In this document: positions 63,960 through 64,000 of the stretch, piece by piece | Layout of the letters: every line of letters starts with the position of its first letter | How positions within the stretch are numbered: the first letter of the stretch is position 1 | DNA from: Mucilaginibacter gracilis | GTDB taxonomy: Bacteria; Bacteroidota; Bacteroidia; Sphingobacteriales; Sphingobacteriaceae | Reading direction: 5' to 3' | Assembly (NCBI RefSeq): GCF_003633615.1 | Contig: NZ_RBKU01000001.1 | Location: 5,332,001-5,396,000, forward strand | DNA length: 64,000 bases | Made by a program: the position numbers and the translations under genes | Notes under the pieces: generated by a model | What the model saw: the letters and a program-made list of their open reading frames with translations, nothing else | What the model was told of the DNA's origin: nothing | The model's database searches: none

Positions 63960-64000
63960 GCTACGAAAAAATTGGCCGGGATGAAACCTGACCGAAGAAA

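Overview
The window looks like a Sphingobacteriaceae-type Bacteroidota chromosome, probably close to Mucilaginibacter or Pedobacter. The evidence is gene content: GH92, GH97 and heparinase II/III enzymes, FecR anti-sigma and ECF sigma factors, DUF4134-type conjugation genes, LytS/LytTR two-component genes and a TonB siderophore receptor. No rRNA operon or complete tRNA gene was seen. The genus is an inference.

Region 1 (1-10.8 kb) is a polysaccharide-use locus. It encodes GH97 (cut by the window edge), GH92, a heparinase-like lyase and a FecR anti-sigma factor. The expected SusC/SusD pair is absent, and only a lipoprotein tail remains beside FecR. A secreted esterase, a secreted unknown protein and an ECF sigma factor follow.

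Region 2 (11.4-24.2 kb) is a degraded integrative conjugative element. It has a tRNA-like remnant at one edge, HTH genes, DUF3945, ArdC-like and M23 peptidase genes, three tandem paralogues, a ParA gene, a MOBP-type relaxase, a MobC-like accessory gene and a TraP primase. A deletion has joined a DUF4134 (TraE-like) gene to the tail of a coupling-protein gene. An unusual 8-bp-period array lies between the relaxase and its accessory gene. A tRNA-minihelix-like structure lies upstream of the primase.

Region 3 (24.2-37.8 kb) looks like a silenced peptide-modification locus. It encodes a full-length LanB-type dehydratase, a LytS/LytTR pair, a Thr-rich Cys-free 66-residue peptide and helical unknown proteins. 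Three insertion sequences interrupt the kinase (IS630), the dehydratase (ISAs1 copy A) and an ECF sigma gene (ISAs1 copy B). Each has an intact target duplication and each gene rejoins in frame. A HigA-like toxin-antitoxin candidate and a structured RNA candidate lie between the ISAs1 copies.

Region 4 (38-42.3 kb) is an SOS mutagenesis cassette (ImuA, ImuB, DnaE2) in decay: ImuB is frameshifted and DnaE2 is cut off after its PHP region.

Region 5 (42.3-58.5 kb) is a chain of small regulator-plus-enzyme units: TetR with an MFS exporter, AraC with SDR, AraC with aldo/keto reductase, AraC with alpha/beta hydrolase, and two Crp/Fnr plus SDR pairs. Several have palindromic candidate operators. Broken SDR, NmrA-like and alpha-oxoamine synthase genes lie among them.

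Region 6 (58.6-64 kb) has small unknown genes and then an iron-uptake operon: a Cys-motif protein, a TonB siderophore receptor and a PepSY membrane protein.
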